From assembly GCA_947179485.1 (NCBI GenBank), contig OX359249.1, positions 4,588,001 to 4,652,000 on the forward strand: DNA of 64,000 bases, read 5' to 3'. Shown here piece after piece: positions 30,020 to 41,407 of this stretch. Each line of letters opens with the position of its first letter. Within the stretch, counting starts at the first letter, position 1. Under the pieces are notes generated by a model that was given only the letters and a program-made list of their open reading frames with translations, did no database searches and was not told the origin of the DNA. The stretch comes from Allacma fusca. Lineage: Eukaryota > Arthropoda > Collembola > Symphypleona > Sminthuridae. Position numbers and translations under genes: made by a program.

Positions 30020-30850
30020 ATTTCTAACGAGTATCAGAGCGAGTACGAGTACGTTCAAAGTACTTGAACCAAAGCACGAGTACGAGTTCGGGACATAAAT
30101 TCAAAAGTACTTGAACCCGTACTTGGATTTACATTTGATACTCGAGTAATTTCCTCCAGCACAAAGTCCACATCCATATTTCCTATATTACAAAAAAGTT
30201 GTTTTTCCGAAGCAAAAAAGGAAAAGCGGTTAAATTCAAAATGACTACGAATAGCATGAAACGTTACACCTACAGCGTAAGTTATTGTTCCAGCTCCGAA
30301 TTGATTACTACTGTAGTTACTAATTGTAAGTATTTACCTATCGCCGTAAAATATAATGGAACAGGAGAATAGGGCGAAATTAATGGAGATTAGAATGAGA
30401 TTGACCTGACTGAAGAGAATCCAGTCGATATGACTGGCAGAATCAAATCTTGATCTATTGTTCATGGGCATTTTAATCTCAGTGGAGAAATTTTTCATTG
30501 CAAACACTGTTCGTAAGTTGCAGTTAAAAATTCTTGTTAGTGAAATCTACTATTTGTTTTCTATGGCAATCTCTCTTTAACAAAAAATAGTGTCTAAAAA
30601 ATTTTTTTTCGGTGTACTTGATACTCGAGTACGGTTCGAGTACGAGTTCAAGTACGGGTCGGTCGGTATAAACGTTTTATACTCGTAAGTACGGTCCAAG
30701 TTCGGTAAAAAGTTAAGAAATATAATACCGTACTCCGAGTACAGAATTTTTTACTCGTACTTGAAGACACAAGTCCGGGTCAAGGGGGAATTTGACCCGA
30801 CAATTCGAGTACGGTTCCAAGTACGAGTACGGTATGGATAACTACTCGAC
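30020..30850. repeat. Degenerate GTACGAGTAC / GTACTTG motif region, probable old DNA transposon
   Basis: Both ends of this interval are dense in GAGTACGAGTAC, AAGTACTTGAACC and their complements (for example around 30030-30140 and 30615-30840), with unrelated AT-rich DNA between. That layout matches the better preserved hAT-like elements at 33338, 35362 and 37329, which also carry short motif arrays in inverted orientation near both ends. I could not find matching termini or a target duplication, so the class is inferred from resemblance only. Confidence 0.35.
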
Positions 30851-30854
30851 CCGT

Positions 30855-31053
30855 GAGGAGCTATATTCACAACTAATGGAATTTCTCACGGGCTTTTACG
30901 GGCTTTCACGGTCTTTTTTAACCGCGATGAAAAGACCGTACCCGCCCGTAACCCGTCAAACGTAATAATTTTTACCCGTACCCGCTCGAAGCCCGTGCGG
31001 GCCGGGCTTTTTGCGGGCTTACCCGTAAATTTTAACCGCCCGAGATGCTCTAG
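30855..31053. repeat. CCCGT / ACGGGCTT motif cluster, element fragment
   Basis: A GC-rich island in AT-rich DNA with repeated ACGGGCTTT, CCCGTACCCG, AGCCCGTGCGGG and CGGGCTTACCCG in both orientations. Its right edge (CCGCCCGAGATGCTCTA at 31053) resembles the terminus of a CAGTGC/TAGAGC-type hAT element. No left terminus was found, so it is called a fragment. Confidence 0.35.
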
Positions 31054-31093
31054 TATGCACTAAGAACCATTACAGTTATGCACAGTTTGGTAA

Positions 31094-31351
31094 ATGTTGA
31101 CTGTGCCACCTGTCGTTGGTGCAGATATTAACAGATGTTTATATGTAACCATTTTGGTTTCCTTAGAAGGAAAATCTATTCAACAGACGGTATTTGTTGG
31201 AAGATCGGTTCAGTCGTATGATGTGAGGAACTTTAAACAGGGCATATGTACACAAATGATTATACATACTTCTCCAACAGGTGACGCAGTCGATGTTTTT
31301 TGTATAACTTTTAGTTTGCAAGATGCGCCAATAAATCCATACACATTTTAA
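31094..31351 (+). other. Unidentified 85-codon open frame
   Basis: An open frame of 85 codons with mixed composition and no low-complexity bias, ending about 20 bp before an AT-rich stretch. I recognise no family. A 69-codon frame overlaps it on the other strand, so the openness may be chance. It could be an exon or transposon remnant. No signal peptide, membrane segment or motif is evident. Confidence 0.15.
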
Positions 31352-31772
31352 ATTAAAATTGTTATAGCACAATTTTAATTCACTGTTACTTAAATTGTGT
31401 TGGAATTGTCTGCTTTAAACTAACTACTATAAGATATAACTCTTTTTTGTGACTTCATGAATTATTGATGTTTTCATGTCATTGTTGTACTAATGATTTT
31501 GGATGATGAAGTCGATATTTAAACATACGAACTCGCACGGGATTTTATGTAGGAGTAACAAAGAATCTGGGTTAAATAGTTGTGGAAAAATGACGTCATG
31601 TTTTGGAAACGGGACTGACTGAGTACGTCATGTTTAATCATGCAGATACAATATGACTGACTGACTTAATGCATGACGTCATTTGTGGCACATCCCCAAG
31701 GGCATTTTCATTCGAGGACAATTGGGCATTTAGGGCAGTGTAGTGGAATAAAATAGTACAATTGGTATAATA

Positions 31773-32185
31773 TTGCAGTCGATTTGAAAATGTCCTTGCA
31801 ATTTTGACGGAAAAGCGTCCTGAAATGCCTTGCCAGGTATTTTTATTGTTGCGGTTTTGGCTTATGTAACGATGTAAAATGAACTTCCTCCATCCTGGAT
31901 ATATACATATATACCTCTATGTATGTATTCATATTGATGATGGGAGAAACATGTTTTCTGTTCAAATTAGACCCCGTACAGTAATTTTTTGTCTACATAG
32001 ATAGCTATTTTTCCAGTAATTAGGGCCGAATATATTTTTATTGTGCACATCAATCATGCTCTGATTTAAATTGATTTTCAATGGAGAGACAAATTATATC
32101 ACCCCATGTCATTGAAATTAAATTGATTTTTCAATGTTTCTGCAATTAAAATTAACGAACAAGCGAATAATCAGCGTTGCCAAAG
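31773..32185 (-). mobile_element. Truncated inverted copy of the GGGCATTTT hAT-like element
   Basis: Read on the minus strand, this stretch parallels 33597-34110. Shared landmarks include TCGATTTGAAAATG (the terminal motif, here at about 31775), GATGTAAAATGAAC followed by CCATCCTGG (about 31872), and the blocks TCAATTTAATTTCA and GTTATTCGCTT or close variants near 32110-32175. One terminus and its repeats are partly lost. A small GGGCATTT cluster at 31695-31740 may belong to the same or another copy. Confidence 0.6.
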
Positions 32186-33329
32186 AATGTCCAAGTTTTG
32201 AAAGTATTTTCGTATTACTGCTCCCAGGAAATGTTGATACCTTTATTATCGAAGACACGTACACACTGCGCTGAAACCAGCACTCTATCAATGCAGCAGA
32301 GTTTGTAAGCCCATACGAAGCGAGAAATCGTCTAAGTTCTCAGTCATTTTTCAGCTTGCGTTCTCAGGATTTACGTCCTAGTATCATTAATTATCCTATC
32401 CGAAATTTATCCTATCCGCGGATATGCGGATATATCCTATCCGTTGAGGAACCTTATGTAGGGGTGAGTGCACGGCCCTATTAAAACTAATAAAAGTAAT
32501 TACAGATATAATTATATGCAGCTCTTAAGATAGGAGAAAATGCCAAAATACATTTACTTTATATTCACTATAGTGCAATGAATATTACACACAAGTGTTA
32601 CCCATTCTAATGATCAGAGGTAAACTGATTAGTGCTCCCGAGGGTTGCTAATATAGACATCTGCCCTCCGCGTTCTTTTGTTTCAAAATATAAAAACTGC
32701 CTGAAGTAAAGCATCTATGAATGAATGAATCATTTAACAGAGTATACATACTGGGTGACCACGATTGTTTACCCCCTCTACCTGACATAAGAATGGCACG
32801 TATAAATTACTTGATTCCATCTTAGCGATGTAACTGTCGTTCATTTGGAAGGTATAAAAAAGTTCCTCAATGCAACAACAGCTGATCCAATTCAACCCGG
32901 TGTTAATTAAACATTTAGTGACTTATACCATAGGCAATAACTAAAGCATGATCGATTGCCTTACTACGAGAGCCAAATTCATGCAAGGTTTACACGAGAA
33001 GAGAAGAAAGAAGTAATTGATAGAAAAGAAGAATTTATTTATTATTTATTATCATTACCATTTATTTATGAAAGAAATAATTTGATTAGAAATAATCAAA
33101 ATACGAGAGATTGGTGATGTTATAAAATTGCGAGGGATCATGTTGGTGGAATAAAGCAAATTTTGAAAAATGACGAAGAGGCTTTGCTGGCAAATGGAGG
33201 ATTTATTTACTATTGTACCTTTAATGTTTAATGGGCTTCAGGGAGAGAAATGTTTTGTAGCACCCTGCATGCAGTATATTTTGCATTGATATACATATTA
33301 ATTGACGTTGTGCATACTCATAATTTTTG
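32186..33329. other. Intergenic, no gene seen
   Basis: AT-rich sequence without a convincing coding frame. The only structure noted is a short palindromic GGATA/ATCC cluster around 32396-32450 (TATCCTATCCGCGGATATGCGGATATATCC region). It resembles the motif clusters of the neighbouring transposons and may be an element end. Confidence 0.4.
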
Positions 33330-33337
33330 CTTACAAT

Positions 33338-34533
33338 TAGGGTATGTCGATTGAAAATGCCCTGCAGTATTTGCCCGCCCAGCTGAAAATGCCCAAAATG
33401 CCTGCCCACAAGCCCAAAAACTGGGCATGTGGGCAGCTTTTGAAAATGCCCTGATTTTGGGCATTTTGGGCAGGGCAAGTTGGGCATTTTTGGCATTTTC
33501 ATGGCACCAAAATTGGGTTACTACCATACTTGTATTCAGAATATCCCTCCAAATGCATGAAAGCCCAGCCAAGGGTAAGTTACAAATGTGAATGTCTGGT
33601 TATTCGCTTCTTCGCGCATATTTTAATGGCAAAAACAGTCAAATCAATTTAATTTCATTGACATGAGGTGATATCATTTATTTATTCTACGAAAATAAAT
33701 TTCTGCGTAAACAATAATATGAAATAAATTTCCATATGCGTTACTGACGGGCGGGCAGAAGTACTATTTTCTTTTGATGTACGAACTCCTAAAGTAAAAA
33801 TCTGATGGTAATGGATCAGTCAAAATTTAAATGGGTGATGTAGCTGAATTTTATACTCCTTTTATTCTACATCACTATTGTCTGCAGTTTGCAACGATCA
33901 GCCAAAAATGGCTCGAGTAGAAACCAATATACATCCTCCATACGGGTCCCCCAAATATTGTTGTTTGTAGTTTTATAGTGTATAAAGCAATTACCGTATG
34001 GGTTCAAATTTTAACCGAAAAGACATTTCTGATCACAGTAATATACATACATGCATAGGGGTATGTGAATATTCCCAGGATGGTGGAGGTTCATTTTACA
34101 TCGTCTGCAGTTTGGAAAAATAGTTCCTAGAATATTTTAATTTATAGCCGTATCGTGTACTGTACAGGTGTTTCACAAATTGTAATGTTCAATATGACCT
34201 ATGATATCCAAACGTATTTCATCACCGGTTGAACTAACTTCGTCAAAATAATGACATACAGAATAAAATTTTCAAGATAATTTCGAACGCTTTTTCTCCA
34301 AAATTACAAAGAAATTTTCAAATTCATTGTCAAATTGTATAGATTGTTCTATTATATTCCACGATTCTGCCCAAAATGCCCAATTTGCCCTCGATGAAAA
34401 TGCCCAAAATGCCCTTGCCCAATATGCCCTATTATGCCGCCCTCGCCCTGAAATGAAAATGCCCAAAATGCCCTGGCATTTTGGGCGGGCGAGTTGCCCA
34501 AAATGCCGGGCATTTTCAAATCGACATACCCTA
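33338..34533. mobile_element. Non-autonomous hAT-like element with GGGCATTTT subterminal repeats (1196 bp)
   Basis: Termini are TAGGGTATGTCGATT at 33338 and its inverted counterpart AATCGACATACCCTA ending at 34533. They are flanked by an exact 8-bp duplication CTTACAAT at 33330-33337 and 34534-34541. Inside both ends lie many copies of GGGCATTTT/AAAATGCCC in both orientations (33354-33500 and 34367-34516). The centre has no transposase. TIRs plus an 8-bp TSD fit the hAT superfamily, whose transposases are known to bind short subterminal repeats. The open frames rich in MPK/ALFALP-like repeats are by-products of the motif array. Confidence 0.8.
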
Positions 34534-35361
34534 CTTACAATTACGGAGTGATGAGCTCATAGTGACAAAACGCCTGTTTCCAGGAAATTCATGGGTGTTC
34601 AATGGAATGTCTTTAATTTTACAGGAATCGCAAGAATAATTTTTATGAGACAATGCCATAAGTCAAGTAACGAAGTCGATGACCATTCAATTTATTTGAA
34701 AATTTTGCATTTGCTACATGCTTAGAAAAACATTTTCTGACAGGTAATTACTGGTTAATTCGAATCTCATTTCCCGGTAGTGAATGGATACTGCAAACTT
34801 CTTGAGAATTTCTTCCCTCTAATGTTGTGGATCCGATTCTGTCAGTCTGCTCACAAAATAATTTCTTCTATCTGACAGCCAATTATGATATAAAGACGGA
34901 AGTTGACACGTAAGGGTTTACGAATTTTTTTGCTTGTATATAGAAAACACTTACAAGGGGGCCTCATACGTACATGAAAGTAAGTAGTTTAGGCATTGGT
35001 ATATCGGTCATTTTTTAAACGTTCATATCGTTATCGTTCATTCTAAAAATGACGATAACCATATCGAAGGACAATATAACGATATTTTTTTCAATTTGAA
35101 ACGCATAGGTTAATAATATAAAATACAAAAATAATCGACCAACACTGGCGAAGTATTGATGATTAATTGAATGCTGACCTTATTACTACTGTCCATAACA
35201 AAAAGTGCCACAAAACTGCATTGTTCTGAAAATCATCAAAGAACTTTTCTTTTTACTGATCCGATTCAGAACACCGAGAGTACAGTTGGTATTAATTGAA
35301 TGAGAACTGGTACTGACAATGAGGATATACCTAAGGCAAACCAAGCATATTTTAACCCCAC

Positions 35362-36253
35362 TAGGGTTGGTCATACCGATATAACGATACGATATTATCG
35401 CTAATATCGTTCAATTTGGAGGAACGATATGCTACGATAATTCTCGTATATTTCACACGATATATCGTGAAATTTTAATATCGTTCTAAGAAGGTATAAT
35501 CGTCAAAAATTGCATGTTGGGGCCATCTGACGCATTTCATGCCCTAGTGTGTCATCTTAACCGGAAGGAGTGTTCGGAATGGTTCAATTCAGTTCAATTT
35601 TTTCCCAATTCCGTTCAGTAAAAACTAGTTCAATTCAGTTTAGTTCAAAATTCTGAACTAAATTGAAAACAACGGTTTCCGCCGATAAACTTAAAGAATA
35701 CGCTTTCTAAAAACGACAGCAGTATTTTCCAAGCGTACAACAGAAGTAAGTTAAGATGAGGGAACAAATCGTTATTTGGAGTATCTGGAGAGTTTGTAAA
35801 CGGTTATTTGGTTGCTAAAATATTTGGGGCAGACTGATGCGTTTGAGCTTTAATTCAAGGACAACGTTCAATTCAAAGTTATGAATTGAATAATTCGATT
35901 CACTTTCTTGAATTAAATCAAAAAAGTAGTGAATTGAATTGAACAGAATTGCACTGAACCGAAAATTTCCAATTCAGAATTGAATTGGTCCGAGCACTAG
36001 AAGGTATGGTTAAACAATCATTTGGAAAAAAGAATAAGTGAAACTGAATCATAATTTCGACTTATTTTTATTGCTTATGTATCTTTTAATCAATTAAATA
36101 TTTATCGAATAATTTTTACTGCTTAAGTTCCTTGTTATTTCAATTTATATTTTATATCGTTTTTATCGTTCTAGCATATCGTTATCGGGTTTATATTTAT
36201 GGGCGATAACGATATTAACGATATTTCAAAAGTTAACGATATGACCAACCCTA
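35362..36253. mobile_element. Inner hAT-like element with CGATAT subterminal repeats (892 bp)
   Basis: Begins TAGGGTTGGTCATACCGATA and ends with the inverted counterpart ATGACCAACCCTA. The flanking 8-bp duplication AACCCCAC is exact (35354-35361 and 36254-36261). Motifs such as ATAACGATA, TATCGTTC and CGATATTAACGATA fill both ends. It has no transposase coding capacity. It lies within the related outer element 34990-36562 and itself contains a further motif-bearing insert at 35569-35999. Confidence 0.8.
35569..35999. mobile_element. GTTCAATTCAG-motif insert within the inner element
   Basis: The interval starts AGTGTTCGGAATGGTTCAAT and ends GAATTGGTCCGAGCACT, which form imperfect inverted termini of the AGTGCTCGG type seen also at 37329. 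Between them are repeated GTTCAATTCAGTT and AATTGAATTGAAC motifs in opposite orientations. No clean target duplication could be assigned, so boundaries are approximate. Confidence 0.5.
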
Positions 36254-36562
36254 AACCCCACACTGACATAATAATTGGTATTAATTTTTCTGAAACTAGT
36301 AAGAACAATAAGGAATCATGCAGGAAACCAGAAATTTACATGGTATTATTATGAGCTGACTGACATGATGTTTTGAATTAGTTAATATACATTAAAATGT
36401 TGGGGGTGAATCATGATTTGGGGAATTGAACCACGTATTACGAAATGGAAACTGACCGATATATCATTCAAAGTTTACGAGAATTATCGTTCAAGTATCG
36501 TTTCGAAAAATGTACGATATGGACGATAATATCGTATGGCTATATCGGTATGCCAATGCCTA

Positions 36563-37320
36563 GTACTGTTGGAGTAATGCGATAGCTCTCTGTATGCAAT
36601 ATTACAATACAAGAGTTTCCCTAAAAGGGACCAAAATTTGTTTAATAATAAGTTCTGGTTAATAGAAAATTTAGTACTTTATAATTTGGAAAAGTTTGGT
36701 TTTACCCTATGCGGTAAAAGCGAAACTTACTCGCTTATTTATAAACTGCACTAAATGACAAAGCAGCAAAATGTGGTTCCGTTGGTAATAAATTTATGCA
36801 CCGTTTTGCATAATAGACCGAAACATACATATGTTTAAATAGTGATACAAATAGATTTTCAGCATTCATAATTTATAGAAGGAATTACTGCAAAACAAAA
36901 GGGCAAATTATTGGTAGGTATTTTGCTACAAGACAAGCTCCGAGACATCACACGTATACACGCTCAAGCGCTCAACGCGTCTAATCTGGTCAAAGGTCAA
37001 GATTAGAATGTACAGATTTATTTGATCATCCATTTTACAAAAGTATAGTATAGCCATAAGTTAACATAGCAGTGCGAAATGAGTGATGTTAATTTTAAAA
37101 TGAAAGCAATGATTAGAATCAAGAATATTGTGAATAACGGCAAATAATGTTTCGTAACTCTAAAGTCATTCTTAGCCGTAGCTAAGTCGACTGTAAAACT
37201 TCCCTATCTTGAGAAGGGGGACTTGAGACTCTATACCATAATTTTGTTTGGTTGCAATTTTAGAAACTTCCTCATTTGACGTTCCCGTATTTCTTTTGAC
37301 TTATCATGGACAAATCGGTA
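36563..37320. other. Intergenic, no gene seen
   Basis: AT-rich sequence between two transposons. I found no coding frame or repeat here. It may include the 3' end of the decayed gypsy element whose remainder lies right of the hAT insertion at 37329-38801, but no LTR could be recognised. Confidence 0.4.
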
Positions 37321-37328
37321 GTGTCAAT

Positions 37329-38801
37329 CAGTGCTCGGCACGGGTATGGGTAATACTCGGGTAAACGGGTATGGGTACGGGTATGGGTACTACCCGGGTA
37401 CGGATTTTGTGTACCCGAACAATTCCGGGTACTACCCGGGTACACTTTGGTCGGCTCAAAATTTCGGGTACGGATACGGGTATGGGTACGGGTACAAGGA
37501 TTTCAAAATGGGTATATACCCACCGGGTACGGGTATAATGGTGTCATTTACCCGTACCCGCGACCATTGTACCCGAGTATTTGGATATGTTGAGATTTGA
37601 GACATTTTGATGAATTTTATGAAAATAATGGAACTTCCGTTGGAAAATTCTGTCGGTATTTTTAGTAATTCTGAATACATATAGCTTATTGTTAATACCC
37701 TTTTAACCTTACAACATGCAGTAACTGTATTTCAGACTGTGTTGCTAAAATATATATTTATATCTATAATATATATTTTTATGGAAACAGGTTTTAGGAA
37801 GAATAATTAATAAACAGACGAGGAATAATATCAAAATAGAAGTAGAGAATAGGTTTCAACGAAATTTTATACAAAACGTCTTCATAATGTAGTAATTTGT
37901 TACTAATTGCATAAATAGTCTGATTGACACGTATGCACATGATACTTCATTAGCCACAATTAATCCCATTAATTTGTAAATATTTTATAAATACTACATC
38001 AAACAAGGATAACATATAGTTAGTCATAATTAAGCCCTGAAGATGAACACTGTTTGAGTTCGAAAGCTTGGCAAATAAATTGATTCTAAGCAATATCCAC
38101 GTATTCCAATTATTTCAACATGGTTGATATTAGCCACAATTAATTTAAAAATTAGAGTTCCGATGAGTTGGATGGCAAGATATTTTTTGTAATTAGTAGT
38201 TGATTAGGAAAAGGCGGATATTTGTAACAAGATATTAATGATTAACATGTACACAGAGCTACTGAGATGAGAAAATTAATGTAAAAGGCCGAATAAATCA
38301 AGAAGTGAAAAATCGAGTCGCCAAGTCCCAAGCCAAAAATGCATGTACATATGGACTGGGTGCTATAAAATACTTCGCCCATCAGCCCATAAACAATCAA
38401 ATGGTGATAATTTTACTTCTAATCAAAAACGCTCTACTCTTCAATAAAGTATATAATTTCAAATACCTCTGTAGCTAGTCAAAATTACCCACTCAGGTGT
38501 CATACATTATTACATATAACGTACTATGTATTACATTAAAACAAATCTGGATAAAGTACCCGGGTACGAGTACGGGTACGACACTGAGATACCCGAGTAT
38601 GGGTACAATTTTCGAGTATTTTCGGGTACGGGTACAATGCGGGTACAGGTACATGGATTGAGATAACATTGCGGGTACGGGTACGAAAAATTTGTACCCG
38701 GATATTCGGGTATGAGTACGGGTAGAGATACCAGTTATTGAAATACCCGCACTTCGGGTACGGATACGGGTACCGATTTTTCGTACCCGTGCCGAGCACT
38801 G
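37329..38801. mobile_element. hAT-like element with TACCCG/GGGTAC subterminal repeats (1473 bp)
   Basis: Perfect 18-bp termini: CAGTGCTCGGCACGGGTA at 37329 and its exact complement ending at 38801. An exact 8-bp duplication GTGTCAAT lies at 37321-37328 and 38802-38809. Both ends carry dense GGGTACGGGTATGGGTA arrays (37340-37575) and the matching TACCCG arrays (38555-38790) in mixed orientation. The middle is AT-rich and non-coding. It includes a phrase at about 38034-38080 (CCCTGAAGATGAACACTG and CGAAAGC before AATAAA) that recalls 3' ends of some retroelements. The Tyr/Gly-rich open frame at 37331-37600 is the repeat translated and is not a protein gene. Confidence 0.85.
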
Positions 38802-38809
38802 GTGTCAAT

Positions 38810-39800
38810 GGATGAATTTACTTCCTATGAATTGTGGTTGGAGTCATGAGATTGGGATGTTGGGCTTTCTGTATTAAAGAATAATTTGCGGACGTGTTTA
38901 GGTTTGGAGAATTTATTGTCGTTATAGTCAGTGCTTGATGTAATGGTAGATTCCGTGGTCATCTTCCATTTGTCAATTTTTGATCTCTTGCTGTGAGTTT
39001 GGGGTTTGCATGTGTTAAAGAAAGGAGTGGTTTTGGGTTCTTTGGAGATGGTATTGAAATTGAAATGGTGTCTGGTTTTGGTGGTAACTCGACAGGTAGT
39101 TCTGACACTGTGTTTGGAAGAACATATTCTGATGCTTTTGTTGTCTTGAGTAGGCTTTTGGGTAACTTCTCGATGATGAGGATACCAGATTTTGTTATGG
39201 CATATGCCGTGATCAATAGATGGTGTAGATTTGGGCACGATGATTGGAGTAGTAGGTGTTGGTGTCTTTTTGAGAGTGAATTTAGGGTGGGGGTTCCAGA
39301 TATTGTCATACCATGTTTGTTCCCCATGTTAGTGATGTACGGAGGTTAGAATTTGGTGGAGGCGAAGTTCCAATGAACCAAGAGAGTTTTGGTGGTGAAG
39401 TAGTTGAGCATGATATGGTTTCAATGTCAGGTGTAGTCGCGTCAGAATGTTGTTCAATAAGATTAGTTGTTTGGAGCGATTTACCGGGTGTCAATGGAAG
39501 AACATTGGGAAGGTTTCTTTGCATGTCGAGTGTAAATTCTGGGAAACATGAAACCGTGAGACATGGAGGTGATGGGTAGTGTAGATTTGTCTTGGAGTTG
39601 GTGGGAATGGAGTCTTGAAACGAAATCGTTAACGAAGTTGATGAGAGTTAATGGTTTTGCATGAGCTAGGTAAGTGTATTGAGTAAGAGGTAGATCGGGA
39701 TTTGCTTCAACGATTAGAAAATCATCCTCTGAGGGATCAATTTCCACGAACTCTTTTATGATCTGTAGGTGATAAGAGATAGTAATTTAATCAACTGTTT
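38810..39800 (-). pseudogene. Post-integrase region of a decayed gypsy-type element
   Basis: Overlapping minus-strand frames (39747-39481, 39524-39306, 39327-38959, 39238-38825) have a Pro/Ser/Thr-rich, low-complexity composition and follow the integrase region on the same strand, with frameshifts between them. They may represent the element's C-terminal polyprotein tail or an additional ORF. I cannot assign a domain. The hAT element at 37329-38801 is inserted at the left end of this interval. Confidence 0.35.
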
Positions 39801-40778
39801 TGGAATCAAATATCAGTGTCTGTTGTGGATGGTTGATAATGTTTCAAGTGTTGGGTGTTCTTAGGGATGACTTTATTTACTTTTCCTGGTCTTCTATCAA
39901 TTAATTTGAAACTACGAGGATTGATTTGTTCAATTATTTCAAATGTGCCTTTCCATAGTGGTATAAATTTGTGTACAATACCAGGTTTTCTGGTGAGCTC
40001 CTCAATGAGTACAAGATCTGTAAGACGAAAAGGTATGACAGGGTGTCATGCATCGTATTTTTGTCTTTCTTTTATCCAGATTTTTCAGTTATTTGTTTTG
40101 CAATGTCTCTGGAAAATGTTACACATTTTTCGTTGTAGATTGGGTTAAAACTTTCTAAACATTCTTTTAATGGGGAAATAATTTTATCACATGGTAGAAA
40201 TGATTTACGGCCATGTAGTAAGAAATAAGGGGAGAATTTTGTACTTGAGTGATAAGTCACATTATGAGTATAAACAGCCCAGGGAAGTTGTACGTCCCAT
40301 TCTTTAGTACAAATTGGCCATAGTTCTTTTTATCGTGTCATTGTTATTTTCTGCTAAACCATTAGCTCCGTGACAGTTTGGCGGACTAGTAACTAATTCA
40401 ATTTTAAAATAGTTACAAAACGATGTAAAGTCATGTGAAGTGAAAGCTGTTCCAGGGTCTGTTATTATTTTGGTTGGGATGCCGTGACGTTGTAGTATTA
40501 AATTGATTTGATATCGTTGAAAGAGTCTTGCGAGGGGACTGGTGCAGCGTCTATGTAGCGTGTTATTTGGTCGTTGATTATGAGTGCAAATTTGTTTTTA
40601 TTATGTGATTCAGGGTAGGGCCTTTGAAAATCGATTCCTAAAGTATGAAATGGAGTATTTGGGACTTCTAAAGGACACATTGGTCCAGATTCTGGAAAAT
40701 TGCGACGATTATATTTCTGGCATGTCACATACAATAATGAATTTTGTAACGAGTTGATCAATATTTTTCCAGTAATAT
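39801..40778 (-). pseudogene. Ty3/gypsy-type integrase, broken
   Basis: Integrase inserts retroelement cDNA into host DNA. On the minus strand the first part (40761-40498) shows the CQKY...P.HTLGIDFQRPYP opening of the core domain. The middle (about 40495-40300) carries ITDPGTAF, with a catalytic Asp, and an NGLAEN motif with the catalytic Glu. The piece at 40260-40072 has the STKFSPYFLLHGR motif that follows the core. A GPY/F-like stretch lies near 39860-40010. Frameshifts and stops separate these pieces, so it is not functional as written. The coding frame is cut at 40778 by the LINE and resumes beyond 44865. Confidence 0.75.
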
Positions 40779-41061
40779 TTATTTATTTATTTATTCCAGG
40801 TCCTATGATTTTTCACCCATGAGCCATTAAGTCTTGAATAATATTGTTGTATAGTTATATACATTGATCCTCCAAATACATTGTTGTATATCATGGACTA
40901 ATATATGTACGTATCTATATGTATACATAGGTATTTATAAGATAATAATTAGAAACATTTTAGCTAAAGTCGCTCAAAAATTCTCTTCGTCTTAGAAAGT
41001 TATTTAGTATTGCTGCTATGTTGTGAATGATTTCTCTTGTAGTTGGGTTGAAGTTACATCT

Positions 41062-41394
41062 CTATGGTTGCAGTAGCTGTATATACCGACGGGTAATATC
41101 TTGCACAGGGCACGACATTAACTTATGCTCAAAGGAATCTTGCTCTTGTGTATTGCAGCATTTACATGTTTCAGGAGCATAGTAGCTGGGGAATTTATAC
41201 ACATTAATCGCGATTCTAAAATAATTGCCACCAAGTCTTGCCTGAGCCACAATTCGCTTGAATTTAAGACCAATGTTGAGGTAGAAAGGGATAGTCATTG
41301 GTATGTATCCGAACACTTGAAATTCCTTAGGCCGTTGAGATTCTTGCAATTTCATTATATCTGCACACCTGCTTTCTGCCGTAACGTTCTCCAT
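41062..41394 (-). pseudogene. LINE C-terminal domain with Cys/His motif
   Basis: The 110-codon frame contains C-K-C-C then E..F.H.L..C, the zinc-knuckle-like C-terminus common downstream of LINE reverse transcriptases. It continues the minus-strand coding region from 41408-41979 after a frameshift. The decayed 3' UTR and A/T-rich tail follow at 40797-41061. Confidence 0.65.
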
Positions 41395-41407
41395 AATCTG
41401 CGTTAAG

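Larger units (their letters stand above)
34990..36562. mobile_element. Outer ATATCG-motif DNA transposon, interrupted
   Basis: The ends match as inverted repeats: TAGGCATTGGTATATCGG at 34990 and the complement of TAGGCATTGGCATACCGATA ending at 36562. Subterminal DNA on both sides is full of ATATCGTTATCG, TATCGTTC and GATATCG variants. The 8-bp flanks (AAGTAGTT and GTACTGTT) do not match, so the TSD is lost or the element is older. The element at 35362-36253 sits inside it with a perfect TSD and therefore arrived later. Confidence 0.6.

Noticed and set aside
33221-34551. Several open frames with repeated MPK, ALFALP or WAFWAF patterns
   Set aside because: They translate the GGGCATTTT/AAAATGCCC motif array and exist on both strands.
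37331-37600. Tyr/Gly-rich open frame
   Set aside because: It is a direct translation of the GGGTACGGGTATGGG motif array of the hAT-like element.
37200-38810. Long terminal repeats of the gypsy element
   Set aside because: No repeated sequence flanks the element and no primer-binding site or TG...CA borders could be found.
38993-39579. Plus-strand open frames opposite the gypsy tail
   Set aside because: They are antisense shadows of the minus-strand retroelement and share no recognised domain.
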